Source of the DNA: JBELHJ01 sp042091495
GTDB taxonomy: Bacteria > Bacteroidota > Bacteroidia > Flavobacteriales > Flavobacteriaceae
DNA length: 64,000 nucleotides
Assembly: GCA_042091495.1 (NCBI GenBank)
Contig: JBELHJ010000002.1
Coordinates: 25,589 to 89,588 of the forward strand
Direction: 5' to 3'
Position 1 is the first letter of the stretch, and each line of letters begins with the position of its first letter. The notes under the pieces are model-generated. The model saw only the letters and a program-made list of their open reading frames with translations. It did no database searches and was not told the DNA's origin. Of the stretch, positions 9,016 to 18,275 are shown one piece after another. The position numbers and the translations under genes are program-made.

Positions 9016-9813
9016 ATGATAAAAACCATTTCCAGCATACAAAACCCTACAATAAAACACTTTCTTACTCTGAATGAAAAATCCAGATTAAGAAAAAAAA
9101 GTGGTGAATTCTTAATTGAAGGGGAACGAGAAATTTTTTTAGCTCTGGCTGGTGGATACGTAATTAAACAACTTATTTTCTCAGAGGATATTTTTGATAC
9201 TTCAAAAATACCTGACTTTGGATTAGATGAAAGTCAATGCATTCATGTAACTGCTGCTATATATGAGAAGTTGGCTTACAGAAAATCTACAGAAGGTGTC
9301 ATAGCACTTGCTAAATCTAGAATAAATCCCCTCGAATCTTTAGAATTCTCAACATCTTCACCACTTATTATTGTTGCAGAAGCTCCCGAAAAACCAGGTA
9401 ACATAGGTGCTTTATTAAGAACATGTGATGCGGCTAATGTTGACGCTGTTATCATAGCAAATCCTAAAACCGACTTTTATAATCCCAATATTATTAGATC
9501 TAGTGTGGGATGCCTTTTTACTAATCAAATAGCTAGTGGCACAACTTCAGAGATTATTACCTTTTTGAAAAAAAATAACATTGCTATTTTTTGTGCGGCT
9601 TTACAAGCATCAAAATCATACCACCTAGAAAATTTCACAGAACCATCTGCAATTGTGGTTGGGACTGAAGCCTCTGGTCTTAGTAATGAGTGGCTTGAAA
9701 ATTCAGATCATAATATTATTATTCCAATGCAAGGGAAAATTGATTCTATGAATGTTTCCGTAGCAGCTGGAATTATTATTTTTGAAGCCAAAAGACAACG
9801 TCAATTTAAATAA
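9016..9813 (+). CDS. TrmH/SpoU-family RNA 2'-O-ribose methyltransferase
   Basis: A 265-residue SPOUT methyltransferase that uses S-adenosylmethionine to methylate ribose 2'-OH in rRNA or tRNA. The N-terminal part (about 1-95) is the substrate-binding domain with EGEREIFLAL. The catalytic domain has the three SpoU motifs: NIGALLRTCDAA (motif 1), VVGTEASGLSNEW (motif 2) and IPMQGKIDSMNVSVAAGI (motif 3, with the trefoil-knot Asn/Ser). The ATG at 9016 was chosen over a TTG 9 bases upstream. The Ste24-like protease follows after 4 bases, so they are probably co-transcribed. Target nucleotide is unknown; RlmB-like or YsgA-like activity are both possible. Confidence 0.88.
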   Translation: MIKTISSIQNPTIKHFLTLNEKSRLRKKSGEFLIEGEREIFLALAGGYVIKQLIFSEDIFDTSKIPDFGLDESQCIHVTAAIYEKLAYRKSTEGVIALAKSRINPLESLEFSTSSPLIIVAEAPEKPGNIGALLRTCDAANVDAVIIANPKTDFYNPNIIRSSVGCLFTNQIASGTTSEIITFLKKNNIAIFCAALQASKSYHLENFTEPSAIVVGTEASGLSNEWLENSDHNIIIPMQGKIDSMNVSVAAGIIIFEAKRQRQFK

Positions 9814-9817
9814 ATTC

Positions 9818-11053
9818 ATGAATTCTCCTGAAACCATTTTTTATATTATCATTGGAATACTGGTATTAAACTTTGTAAAAGACAAAGTTTTAGACAGTCT
9901 TAATGCCTCCAGATTTAACAGTGATTTACCAACTGAACTTGAAAATATTTACGATGAAAGTGAGTATCAAAAATCACAAAATTATAAATCAACTAATTTT
10001 AAGTTTAGCCTATTCAGTTCTGTTTTTTCATTTGTTGTCACACTTTCATTTTTAATTTTTGGTGGCTTTAAGTTTGTCGATGACTTGGCTAGATCATTTT
10101 CAGATTTATCAATCATTATAGCATTACTGTTTTTTGGTATAATTTCAATTGGAAATACTTTAATTTCAATTCCTTTTTCTTACTACAAAACATTTGTTAT
10201 AGAATCTAAGTTTGGTTTTAATAAGTCTACCAAAACCATCTTTTTTACGGATCTTTTAAAAGGCATTGTGATGTCTGTAATTATTGGCGGTCCAATTCTT
10301 GCTTTAATAGTATGGTTTTACAATATAACAAGCACATACTTTTGGCTTTATGCGTGGGGTCTTATTACAATTTTTTCTTTATTCATGAACATGTTTTATG
10401 CCAGATTAATTGTGCCTATTTTTAATAAACAAACTCCCATTGAAGAGGGAAGTTTAAAAACCAAAATAGCCAGTTATGCAGAAAGTGTAGGTTTTAGTCT
10501 GAAAAAAATTTTCATCATTGACGGATCTAAACGAAGTACAAAGGCAAATGCTTATTTCTCTGGTTTTGGAAAAGAAAAACGTGTTACTCTCTATGATACT
10601 TTAATAAATGATTTAACAGAGGAAGAAATTGTTGCTGTTTTAGCACATGAAGTAGGTCATTATAAGAAAAAGCATATCATCTTCAATCTAATTGCATCTA
10701 TTTTGCTTACGGGAATTACGTTATATCTACTATCAATTTTTATAGCAAACCCTAATTTATCCCTAGCAATAGGAGTTTCAATACCAAGTTTTCATGCTTC
10801 ACTAATTGCCTTTAGTTTGTTATATGCGCCTATTAGCGAAATTACTGGTTTAGTTATGAATTATATTTCCAGAGCCTTTGAATATCAAGCCGATGCTTAT
10901 GCGCAAACAACCTATATGGCCGAACCTTTAATTGATGCTTTAAAAAAATTATCAAGTAAAAGTCTGAGTAATTTAACGCCTCATGCTGCTTATGTCTTTT
11001 ATCATTATTCTCATCCCACTTTATTGGAGCGTATTAAACAGTTGAAAAAATAG
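9818..11053 (+). CDS. M48-family integral membrane zinc metalloprotease (Ste24/CaaX protease-like)
   Basis: A 411-residue polytopic membrane protein with at least six hydrophobic segments and the zinc-binding HEVGH at 277-281, followed by the downstream EYQADAYA segment that supplies the third zinc-ligand Glu. Full-length match to the Ste24 group rather than the shorter HtpX group, as there is a long N-terminal membrane domain (about 1-200) before the catalytic site. In bacteria these proteins are thought to take part in membrane protein quality control; prenyl-peptide substrates are not expected. The ATG at 9818 is chosen because an upstream TTG-initiated extension lies entirely within the preceding gene. 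Confidence 0.88.
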   Translation: MNSPETIFYIIIGILVLNFVKDKVLDSLNASRFNSDLPTELENIYDESEYQKSQNYKSTNFKFSLFSSVFSFVVTLSFLIFGGFKFVDDLARSFSDLSIIIALLFFGIISIGNTLISIPFSYYKTFVIESKFGFNKSTKTIFFTDLLKGIVMSVIIGGPILALIVWFYNITSTYFWLYAWGLITIFSLFMNMFYARLIVPIFNKQTPIEEGSLKTKIASYAESVGFSLKKIFIIDGSKRSTKANAYFSGFGKEKRVTLYDTLINDLTEEEIVAVLAHEVGHYKKKHIIFNLIASILLTGITLYLLSIFIANPNLSLAIGVSIPSFHASLIAFSLLYAPISEITGLVMNYISRAFEYQADAYAQTTYMAEPLIDALKKLSSKSLSNLTPHAAYVFYHYSHPTLLERIKQLKK

Positions 11054-11075
11054 GTATTAAACTGTAAAATTCTAG

Positions 11076-11106
11076 TTGTTTGTTAATAGGCTATTGTTTA
11101 TTTTAG
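11076..11106 (+). promoter_or_regulatory. Candidate promoter of the rel-fur-purA operon
   Basis: TTG at 11076-11078 and TATTTTAG at 11099-11106 (one mismatch to TAnnTTTG) are exactly 20 bases apart. The -7 box ends 5 bases before the ATG at 11112, so the transcript would have almost no leader. Confidence 0.5.
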
Positions 11107-11111
11107 TTTTC

Positions 11112-13322
11112 ATGACAGACGTTGACATCGAACAAGAAAATGCAGCTATAGCAAAAGCCTACAGAGAATTACTTAGAGTTAGTTATTTCACTTTAAGTAA
11201 TAAGGATAAAAAAATGATCCGTCAAGCCTTTGATGTTGCATTGGATGCACATAAAACTCAGAGAAGAAAATCTGGTGAAGCTTACATTTTTCATCCTCTT
11301 GCTGTTGCCAAAATTGTGGCCTATGAAATTGGAATGGATGCAACGAGTATTGCCGCTGCACTTTTACATGATGTAGTAGAAGATTCGGATGATTACAGCA
11401 TGAATGACATTCAACAAATGTTTGGTGAAACTGTAGCAAGAATTGTTGATGGTTTAACCAAAATTTCAGCAACATCTAAGAAAACAGATATTTCATTACA
11501 AGCTGAGAATTTCAAGAAAATGCTTCTTACCCTCAACGAAGATGTTAGGGTAATAATAATCAAAATTGCAGACCGTTTACATAACATGCAAACCATGGGA
11601 TCAATGCGCCCAGATAAACAGGAAAAAATTGCATCTGAAACGCTTTACATATATGCCCCTCTTGCTCACCGCATTGGTTTGTACAATATTAAAACTGAAC
11701 TTGAAGACCTTGGTATGAAATATACAGAGTCAGAGGTCTATAATGATATTTTATCAAAACTTGAAGATACTAAAGAAGAACAAGATACCTATATCAAAGA
11801 TTTTTCTCAGATTCTAAAGAAAAAAATTGATAATGCAAACATAGCATACGAGATTAAGGGACGCCCTAAATCCATTTTCTCTATCCGAAGAAAAATGGTA
11901 AAACAAGGGGTAAGTTTCGAAGAAGTTTATGATAAGTTTGCTATTAGAATTATTTATAAATCCGACATAGAAAATGAGAAATTCCTAGCTTGGAAAATAT
12001 ATTCTATTGTTACAGATTATTTCACTCCTAACCCAATAAGGCTTAGAGACTGGATTTCATCGCCAAAGTCCACTGGCTATGAAGCGCTTCACATTACAGT
12101 TATGGGGCCAAAAAACCGATGGGTTGAAGTTCAAATACGAAGTGAGCGCATGAATGAAATAGCTGAGAAAGGTTACGCTGCTCACTACAAATATAAACAA
12201 GGAAACCATGAAGAAGACGATGCACTTGATGTATGGATAAATAAACTTCAGGAAGCCCTTGAAAGCAATGAAAGTAATGCTGTTGACTTTGTAGAACAGT
12301 TTAAACTTAACTTATATTCTAAAGAAATTTTTGTGTTTTCTCCCAAAGGAGATTTAAAATCACTACCAAAGGGTTCTACGCCATTAGATTTTGCTTTTAG
12401 CATCCATACAGAAATAGGAATGAAAACAAGAGGTGCTAAAGTTAATGGGAAATTAGTGCCATTAAGCCATGAATTAAATAGTGGTGATCACGTAGAAATT
12501 TTAACCTCAGACAATGCCAAGCCCAATTCCAACTGGCTAGACTATGCTACTACAGCAAGAGCAAGAAGTAAAATTAAATCATCACTCAAAGAGGACAAAA
12601 AACGTATTGGAGAAGATGGTAAAGAAATTTTAAGAAGAAAACTCAAACAACTTAAAATAACTTTAAATGAAAAAACCGTAAACGAACTTGTACTCCACTT
12701 CAAATTAAAAACTAGTTTAGATTTATTTTATAGAATTGGTATTGGCACTATAGACAATAGCATGTTAAAAGACTATGTTTCAACAAGAAACAATGTGATA
12801 ATGAGTTTTATAAAAAAACGCATTAGAAAACAGGAGCTTCCTAAAGACATCGATAAAGATGAAGTTACCTCTAAATTTGATATGTTGGTCTTTGGTAAAG
12901 AAGAAGAGCGATTAAACTATAAAACTGCCAATTGTTGTAACCCTATTCCTGGCGACCAAGTATTTGGATTTGTTACCATTAACGAAGGTATAAAGATTCA
13001 TAAAAAAGACTGTCCTAATGCATTGAGTCTTCAATCCAATTATGCCTACCGTATAATGAATGCCAAATGGATAGACTCAACACAACAAGATTTTACATCT
13101 TTAATTACTATATCAGGAATAGATAAACTTGGTTTAATTAACAACATAACTAAAGTTATTTCTAATAATATGCATGTTAACATCAAGAGTATGAATTTTC
13201 AAACAGATGATGGTGTATTTAATGGAAAAATTAATGTTGTGGTAAAAAATATAACAATGTTGAATAGACTGATTCAGAACCTTAAGAAAATTAATGGTAT
13301 TGATAAGGTCTCTAGAGTCTAA
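11112..13322 (+). CDS. rel: Bifunctional (p)ppGpp synthetase/hydrolase (RelA/SpoT family)
   Basis: A 736-residue stringent-response enzyme. Order of domains: HD hydrolase (about 30-185, with HDVVED at 86-91), synthetase (about 230-360, with GRPKSIFSIRRKM and the EVQIRSERMNEIAEKGYAAHYKYK-type segment), TGS (about 400-465, FSPKGDLKSLPKGSTPLDFAF), a helical/zinc-finger-like region with NCCNPIPGD, and a C-terminal ACT domain. The intact HD motif and synthetase motifs predict both making and hydrolysing (p)ppGpp, as for the single Rel of many bacteria. The ATG at 11112 is chosen; a TTG 36 bases upstream is better read as the -33 element. The Fur-like gene starts 27 bases downstream, so an operon with purA is likely. 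Confidence 0.95.
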   Translation: MTDVDIEQENAAIAKAYRELLRVSYFTLSNKDKKMIRQAFDVALDAHKTQRRKSGEAYIFHPLAVAKIVAYEIGMDATSIAAALLHDVVEDSDDYSMNDIQQMFGETVARIVDGLTKISATSKKTDISLQAENFKKMLLTLNEDVRVIIIKIADRLHNMQTMGSMRPDKQEKIASETLYIYAPLAHRIGLYNIKTELEDLGMKYTESEVYNDILSKLEDTKEEQDTYIKDFSQILKKKIDNANIAYEIKGRPKSIFSIRRKMVKQGVSFEEVYDKFAIRIIYKSDIENEKFLAWKIYSIVTDYFTPNPIRLRDWISSPKSTGYEALHITVMGPKNRWVEVQIRSERMNEIAEKGYAAHYKYKQGNHEEDDALDVWINKLQEALESNESNAVDFVEQFKLNLYSKEIFVFSPKGDLKSLPKGSTPLDFAFSIHTEIGMKTRGAKVNGKLVPLSHELNSGDHVEILTSDNAKPNSNWLDYATTARARSKIKSSLKEDKKRIGEDGKEILRRKLKQLKITLNEKTVNELVLHFKLKTSLDLFYRIGIGTIDNSMLKDYVSTRNNVIMSFIKKRIRKQELPKDIDKDEVTSKFDMLVFGKEEERLNYKTANCCNPIPGDQVFGFVTINEGIKIHKKDCPNALSLQSNYAYRIMNAKWIDSTQQDFTSLITISGIDKLGLINNITKVISNNMHVNIKSMNFQTDDGVFNGKINVVVKNITMLNRLIQNLKKINGIDKVSRV

Positions 13323-13349
13323 TTTTTATTAAATTTGTTCGCGGTTATT

Positions 13350-13799
13350 ATGGATGATACTAAACAGACAAATCAGGAAATTGTTAAAAACGTATTCACT
13401 AGTTTTCTAGAAGAAAAGGGGCATCGAAAAACCCCTGAACGCTATGCTATACTTCACGAAATTTACAATAGTGAGGAGCATTTTGACATTGAGTCTCTGT
13501 ACATCAAAATGAAAAATAAAAACTATAGAGTTAGCAGAGCTACACTCTACAACACCATAGAATTGTTACTTGAATGTGCTTTAGTAAGAAAGCATCAATT
13601 TGGACAAAGTCAGGCTCATTATGAGAAATCATACTTTGATAAACAACATGACCACGTTATTCTTACTGACAGTGGTGAAGTTATTGAATTTTGTGACCCT
13701 AGAATTCAATCCATAAAAAAGACCATTGAAGAAATCTTCGACATCAAAATTCATAATCATTCACTATACTTTTACGGCAACCGTAACAAAAAACAATAA
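13350..13799 (+). CDS. Fur-family transcriptional regulator lacking the cysteine zinc motif
   Basis: A 149-residue metalloregulator with the Fur winged helix (recognition region VSRATLYNTIELLLECALV, about 61-79) and a dimerisation domain beginning near residue 85. The metal-associated QHDHVIL segment is present (His100, His102), but the CxxC that holds the structural zinc in E. coli Fur is absent: residues 104-109 read I-L-T-D-S-G. It may therefore be stable without structural zinc or respond to a different signal. It lies between rel and purA with gaps of 27 and 5 bases. Iron, zinc or peroxide sensing cannot be told from sequence alone. Confidence 0.88.
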   Translation: MDDTKQTNQEIVKNVFTSFLEEKGHRKTPERYAILHEIYNSEEHFDIESLYIKMKNKNYRVSRATLYNTIELLLECALVRKHQFGQSQAHYEKSYFDKQHDHVILTDSGEVIEFCDPRIQSIKKTIEEIFDIKIHNHSLYFYGNRNKKQ

Positions 13800-13804
13800 C
13801 TAAA

Positions 13805-15076
13805 ATGGCAGTAGATTTACTACTAGGATTGCAATGGGGAGACGAAGGAAAAGGAAAAATCGTTGACGTTCTGACCTCCAAATACAACATCATTGCTAGA
13901 TTTCAAGGAGGACCTAACGCAGGACACACCCTAGTTTTCAATGGAAAAAAACACGTCTTACATACTATTCCTTCTGGAATTTTTCATGATAACACAATAA
14001 ACCTTGTTGGTAACGGCGTTGTTATTGATCCAGTGATTTTTAAAAAAGAATTGGATAAACTAGATGAACAAGGTGTTGACTATAAGAAATCACTTTTAAT
14101 TTCTAGAAAAGCTCATATTATTTTGCCAACACATAGGTTATTAGATGCTGCAAGTGAAGCTTCTAAAGGTAAAGCTAAAATTGGTTCAACTCTTAAAGGT
14201 ATTGGACCTACTTATATGGATAAAACCGGAAGAAATGGTATAAGAGTTGGTGATATAGAGTTATCTGATTGGAAAAAGCGCTACAGAACCTTAGCTGATA
14301 AACATGAAGCTATGATTTCTTTTTACAATGTTGATATTCAATATGATCTTAATGAGCTTGAACTAGAGTTTTTTGAAGCTGTTGAAACTTTAAAATCTTT
14401 AAAATTTATTGATTCTGAAGAGTTTATTCACCAAGCCCAACATAATGAAGAGTCTATTTTAGCTGAAGGAGCCCAAGGATCCTTACTTGATATTGATTTT
14501 GGAACTTATCCATTTGTCACTTCATCTAACACTACTGCAGCAGGTGCTTGCACAGGTTTAGGTGTTGCACCAAATACAATTGGAGATGTTTTTGGAATTT
14601 TCAAGGCTTACACAACCCGTGTTGGATCAGGACCTTTCCCTACAGAACTTTTTGATAAAGATGGTGAAACTATGGCTAAAGTAGGACATGAATTTGGTGC
14701 AACTACAGGGAGACCCAGACGCTGTGGATGGTTAGATTTAGTTGCGCTAAAATATGCTTGTCAAGTTAACGGTGTAACACAACTTATTATGATGAAAGGT
14801 GATGTGCTTTCTGGTTTTAAAACCTTAAAAGTTTGTACATCCTATATTTATAAAGGTGCTGAAATTTCTCATCTTCCTTTCAATATAGAAGAAGAGAACG
14901 TTTCTCCTGTTTATACTGAATTTAAAGGATGGAAAGAAGATTTAACTGCAATTAGTGATTCTAAAAACCTCCCTAATGAATTCAATTCATATGTTGCATT
15001 TATAGAGAACTATTTAAATCTACCCATAACTATAGTCTCTGTGGGTCCAGATAGAAAACAAACTATAATAAGATAA
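13805..15076 (+). CDS. purA: Adenylosuccinate synthetase
   Basis: A 423-residue enzyme that joins IMP and aspartate using GTP in the first committed step to AMP. It has the glycine-rich GTP loop GLQWGDEGKGK (8-18), the IMP-binding GGPNAGHT and STLKGIGP segments, GSGPFPTE, and the GRPRRCGWLD segment near the active site. Length is normal for the family. It follows the Fur-like gene by 5 bases and is followed by a terminator. Co-transcription with rel is notable because (p)ppGpp is a known inhibitor of PurA in other bacteria; the link here is an inference. Confidence 0.97.
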   Translation: MAVDLLLGLQWGDEGKGKIVDVLTSKYNIIARFQGGPNAGHTLVFNGKKHVLHTIPSGIFHDNTINLVGNGVVIDPVIFKKELDKLDEQGVDYKKSLLISRKAHIILPTHRLLDAASEASKGKAKIGSTLKGIGPTYMDKTGRNGIRVGDIELSDWKKRYRTLADKHEAMISFYNVDIQYDLNELELEFFEAVETLKSLKFIDSEEFIHQAQHNEESILAEGAQGSLLDIDFGTYPFVTSSNTTAAGACTGLGVAPNTIGDVFGIFKAYTTRVGSGPFPTELFDKDGETMAKVGHEFGATTGRPRRCGWLDLVALKYACQVNGVTQLIMMKGDVLSGFKTLKVCTSYIYKGAEISHLPFNIEEENVSPVYTEFKGWKEDLTAISDSKNLPNEFNSYVAFIENYLNLPITIVSVGPDRKQTIIR

Positions 15077-15095
15077 CTTTTTAAATATAAAGATT

Positions 15096-15127
15096 AGCCT
15101 GTTAGTATATGACTGACAGGCTTTTTT
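15096..15127 (+). terminator. Rho-independent terminator after purA
   Basis: AGCCTGTTAGT (15096-15106) pairs with ACTGACAGGCT (15112-15122) with one U-G pair and a 5-base loop, followed by a T run. It ends the rel-fur-purA transcript. Confidence 0.85.
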
Positions 15128-15166
15128 CGTTAAAAAACCTATAACGCTCAATACGCACAGAATAAT

Positions 15167-16975
15167 ATGATTATTTTTGAAAAAAAATTAAACCCTTTGA
15201 AATCAATACTTTCATTGTTATTTTCTTTGTTTTCATTATTTCTTGCAATCACCTCCTTTGCTCAAGAAGCAGAAAAACAAATTATCATTGAGTATTCTGG
15301 TTTTTTGTCTTCTAAAGAAAAAACTCATGATGGTGGTATTGTATTTTTAAGAGACAAAAAAAAACAAATCCACATTGTTCATGACGGAATTGATATGTAT
15401 TGTGACAAAGCCATTTTGTACAAGGACCAAAACTTCATAGAAGCATTTAATAATGTTAAAATGAATCAGGGTGATAGTATTCATATGAATTCAAAATATA
15501 TTGAATACAATGGAAAGACACAATTAGCTGTAGCAAAAGGCAAAGTGATTTTGAGAGAACCTCAATCAGTCTTAACTACAGATACTCTTTATTTTGATAA
15601 ATTAAAACAACAAGCATTCTACAAATGTGGTGGAAAAGTCGAAAGAGATACTTCAGGAGTTATAACAAGTACCATTGGAAAATATTTAGTTGAGCAAAGC
15701 AAATACCAATTTATTAATAAAGTTAAGTTGGTAAACCCCAACTATATTCTAAAAACGAAACAGTTAGACTTTTATTCTGAAAGTGGCCATGCCTATTTAT
15801 ACGGACCATCAACAATTGAAGGAGATAGTAATACTATTTATTGTGAACGCGGATTTTACGATACCAACAAAGATCTAGGTTATTTTGTGAAAAATTCAAA
15901 AATCAATTATGAAAACAGAGTTGTTGAAGGAGATAGTTTATTTTTTGACCGCCCTAGAAACTTTGCTTCAGCAACTAACAATATTAAAGTTACTGACACC
16001 ATTAACAAAAGCATTATTAGAGGCCATTATGCAGAAGTATTTAAAGATAAAGATTCTGTTTTCATTACAAAAAGAGCCTTAGCAATAACTGTCCAAGAGA
16101 ATGATTCTCTATACATTCATAGTGATACTTTAATGGTTACAGGTCCTGCTGATCACAGAATTACTAGGGCCTTTTATAATGTTAAAATTTTTAAATCTGA
16201 CCTAAGTGGAAAATCAGACTCTGTTCATGTTGACCAAAATTCTGGATTAACAAAAATGATTAATTTGAAAAGGCTTCAATCTTCTGATGCATTCAAAAGA
16301 AAGAAAAAACCAATATTATGGAATCTAGGCAACCAAATGACTGGTGATACCATTCATTTTATAAGTGAAAAAGAAACCAAGTTTCTTGACTCCTTAATAG
16401 TTTTTAATAATGCTTTTTTAATTAGTAAGGATACACTAGGAGATGGCTTTAATCAAATAAAAGGTCAAAAATTAATTGGTTTACTTGAAGAAAACGAACT
16501 TAAGAATGTACATATCATCAAAAATGCTGAAGTGATTTATTATTTCAGAAACAGTAATAATCTTTTGGAAGGTATTAACAAATCAAAATCTGGTAAAATT
16601 GAAATTGAAATACTAGACAATACAATTGAAGACATAAAATTGATTAATGATATTGATGGCGTCATTTACCCTGAAAATGAGTTTCCAAAAAATGCTAAAA
16701 AATTTAAAGGATTTAGTTGGAGAGAAGATGAGCAACCTCAAAGTGTTTCTGATTTATTTAAAGATGACCCGCCGTTAAATCTACCCAAAATAAAAGGTTT
16801 AGATAAACCAAATCCATTTGATATTATTGATTTCGAGGTTTTAGATCGAATTAATAAAAAAGTTAATTTAAGAACTGATACTAAAATTTCAAATCAACAA
16901 CCTACAAACGGCAAAGTCAAACCACTCAAGAAAAGAAATATAAAGTCTAATGTACTAAAGGCAAAAAACCAATGA
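15167..16975 (+). CDS. OstA/LptA-like envelope protein (putative LPS transport component)
   Basis: A 602-residue protein with an N-terminal hydrophobic segment ending in ITSFAQ (about residue 32), consistent with a signal peptide. The region after it repeats short beta-strand motifs typical of OstA-like/LptA-type beta-jellyroll domains (for example DGIDMYCDKAILYKDQNFIEAFNNVKMNQGDSI and VVEGDSLFFDRP), which bind lipid A in the periplasmic bridge to the outer membrane. It is longer than E. coli LptA (about 185) and lacks an obvious beta-barrel like LptD. The C-terminal 70 residues are lysine-rich and low in complexity. It overlaps the next gene by 4 bases (ATGA). LPS transport is inferred from the family. 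Confidence 0.8.
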   Translation: MIIFEKKLNPLKSILSLLFSLFSLFLAITSFAQEAEKQIIIEYSGFLSSKEKTHDGGIVFLRDKKKQIHIVHDGIDMYCDKAILYKDQNFIEAFNNVKMNQGDSIHMNSKYIEYNGKTQLAVAKGKVILREPQSVLTTDTLYFDKLKQQAFYKCGGKVERDTSGVITSTIGKYLVEQSKYQFINKVKLVNPNYILKTKQLDFYSESGHAYLYGPSTIEGDSNTIYCERGFYDTNKDLGYFVKNSKINYENRVVEGDSLFFDRPRNFASATNNIKVTDTINKSIIRGHYAEVFKDKDSVFITKRALAITVQENDSLYIHSDTLMVTGPADHRITRAFYNVKIFKSDLSGKSDSVHVDQNSGLTKMINLKRLQSSDAFKRKKKPILWNLGNQMTGDTIHFISEKETKFLDSLIVFNNAFLISKDTLGDGFNQIKGQKLIGLLEENELKNVHIIKNAEVIYYFRNSNNLLEGINKSKSGKIEIEILDNTIEDIKLINDIDGVIYPENEFPKNAKKFKGFSWREDEQPQSVSDLFKDDPPLNLPKIKGLDKPNPFDIIDFEVLDRINKKVNLRTDTKISNQQPTNGKVKPLKKRNIKSNVLKAKNQ

Positions 16976-18153
16976 TAGAAGACTTTCACAAATACCAAGC
17001 CCAAACTACACCCCACCCCCTTGGGATGGAAATTTCATATGCAAAGGGCAGTTATATTTATGATACAGATAACAAACCATATCTAGATTTTGTTGCTGGC
17101 GTTTCGGCTTGTAGTTTAGGACATCAACACCCCGCTGTAGTTTCTGCAATTAAGAAACAACTAGATCGTTACTTACATGTTATGGTTTATGGGGAGTACG
17201 CCCAATCACCTTCTGTTAAGTTATGTAAATTATTGTCTGAAAATTTACCACCATCACTAGATACTACCTATTTAACAAACTCAGGAACTGAAGCAATAGA
17301 TGGGGCTATTAAACTTGCAAGAAGAGCAACTGGAAAGACTCAAATTATAGCTGCAAATTATGCGTATCATGGAAACACCATAGGTGCTTTAAGTATCATG
17401 GGGTATGATGAAAGAAAAAAACCATTTGAACCTTTAATGCCGGACGTTGATTTTATTGAGTTTAATAATTTAAGTGATATTGACAAAATAACTCATCAAA
17501 CAGCCGCAGTTGTTTTAGAAACCATTCAAGGTGGCGCCGGTTTTATTGAACCAAAAAATGAATTCTTAAAAAAAATTAGTGAGAGATGTAAACAAACACA
17601 AACATTACTAATTCTTGATGAAATTCAACCGGGTTTTGGAAGGACTGGTAAATTATTTGGTTTCGAACATTATAATTGTGTTCCAGATATTTTAGTTACT
17701 GGAAAAGGACTGGGAGGTGGAATGCCAATTGGTGCTTTTACCGCCTCAAACAAATTAATGGCTACATTAAAAGATAATCCTAAGCTTGGTCACATAACAA
17801 CTTTTGGTGGCCACCCTGTAATTGCTGCATCTGCCTTAGCCACTCTTAAAGAAATAACATCGTCTAATCTAATCGATAAAGCTCTTGAGAAAGAACAACT
17901 AATTCGTAACCATTTAATTCACCCTCTAATCAAAGAAATTCGTGGACTTGGACTAATGCTTGCATTAATAACACCATCTTCTGAAATTACTAATGAAATA
18001 ATTTTTAAATGTAAATCACGTGGATTAATTTTATTTTGGTTACTTTACGAGCCTAAAGCGGTAAGAATTACCCCACCACTAACTATTTCCAACCAAGAAA
18101 TTATTAAAGGCTGTTCCATTATAATGGAAGTCTTAAATGAAATCGACTTGTAA
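16972..18153 (+). CDS. Class III pyridoxal-phosphate aminotransferase (acetylornithine/4-aminobutyrate aminotransferase-like)
   Basis: A 393-residue fold type I aminotransferase. The N-terminal FVAGVSACSLGHQHP and the NSGTEAIDGAIKLAR cofactor-phosphate segment are present, with ILDEIQPGFGRTGKLFGFEHY (Asp binding the pyridine nitrogen) and the Schiff-base lysine in VTGKGLGGGMPIG. These are class III features shared by ArgD, GabT and others; the name of the substrate cannot be assigned from sequence. Its start overlaps the stop of the OstA-like gene (ATGA), so translation is probably coupled. Confidence 0.88.
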   Translation: MIEDFHKYQAQTTPHPLGMEISYAKGSYIYDTDNKPYLDFVAGVSACSLGHQHPAVVSAIKKQLDRYLHVMVYGEYAQSPSVKLCKLLSENLPPSLDTTYLTNSGTEAIDGAIKLARRATGKTQIIAANYAYHGNTIGALSIMGYDERKKPFEPLMPDVDFIEFNNLSDIDKITHQTAAVVLETIQGGAGFIEPKNEFLKKISERCKQTQTLLILDEIQPGFGRTGKLFGFEHYNCVPDILVTGKGLGGGMPIGAFTASNKLMATLKDNPKLGHITTFGGHPVIAASALATLKEITSSNLIDKALEKEQLIRNHLIHPLIKEIRGLGLMLALITPSSEITNEIIFKCKSRGLILFWLLYEPKAVRITPPLTISNQEIIKGCSIIMEVLNEIDL

Positions 18154-18275
18154 CTATTGAAATTTGTTAAAGTCGATATAAGTGTTAATTACTTTGTTAA
18201 AAACATTAATAAGTCTTAATGCAATTTATTTGTATTAGACCTTAACTTTAATAATGATATTAAACATTCTGAATT

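Noticed and set aside
11188..11475. A 95-codon antisense frame in the rel gene
   Set aside because: It overlaps the HD domain of Rel on the other strand and its translation is rich in His and Gln from reverse-complemented codons, not a plausible protein.
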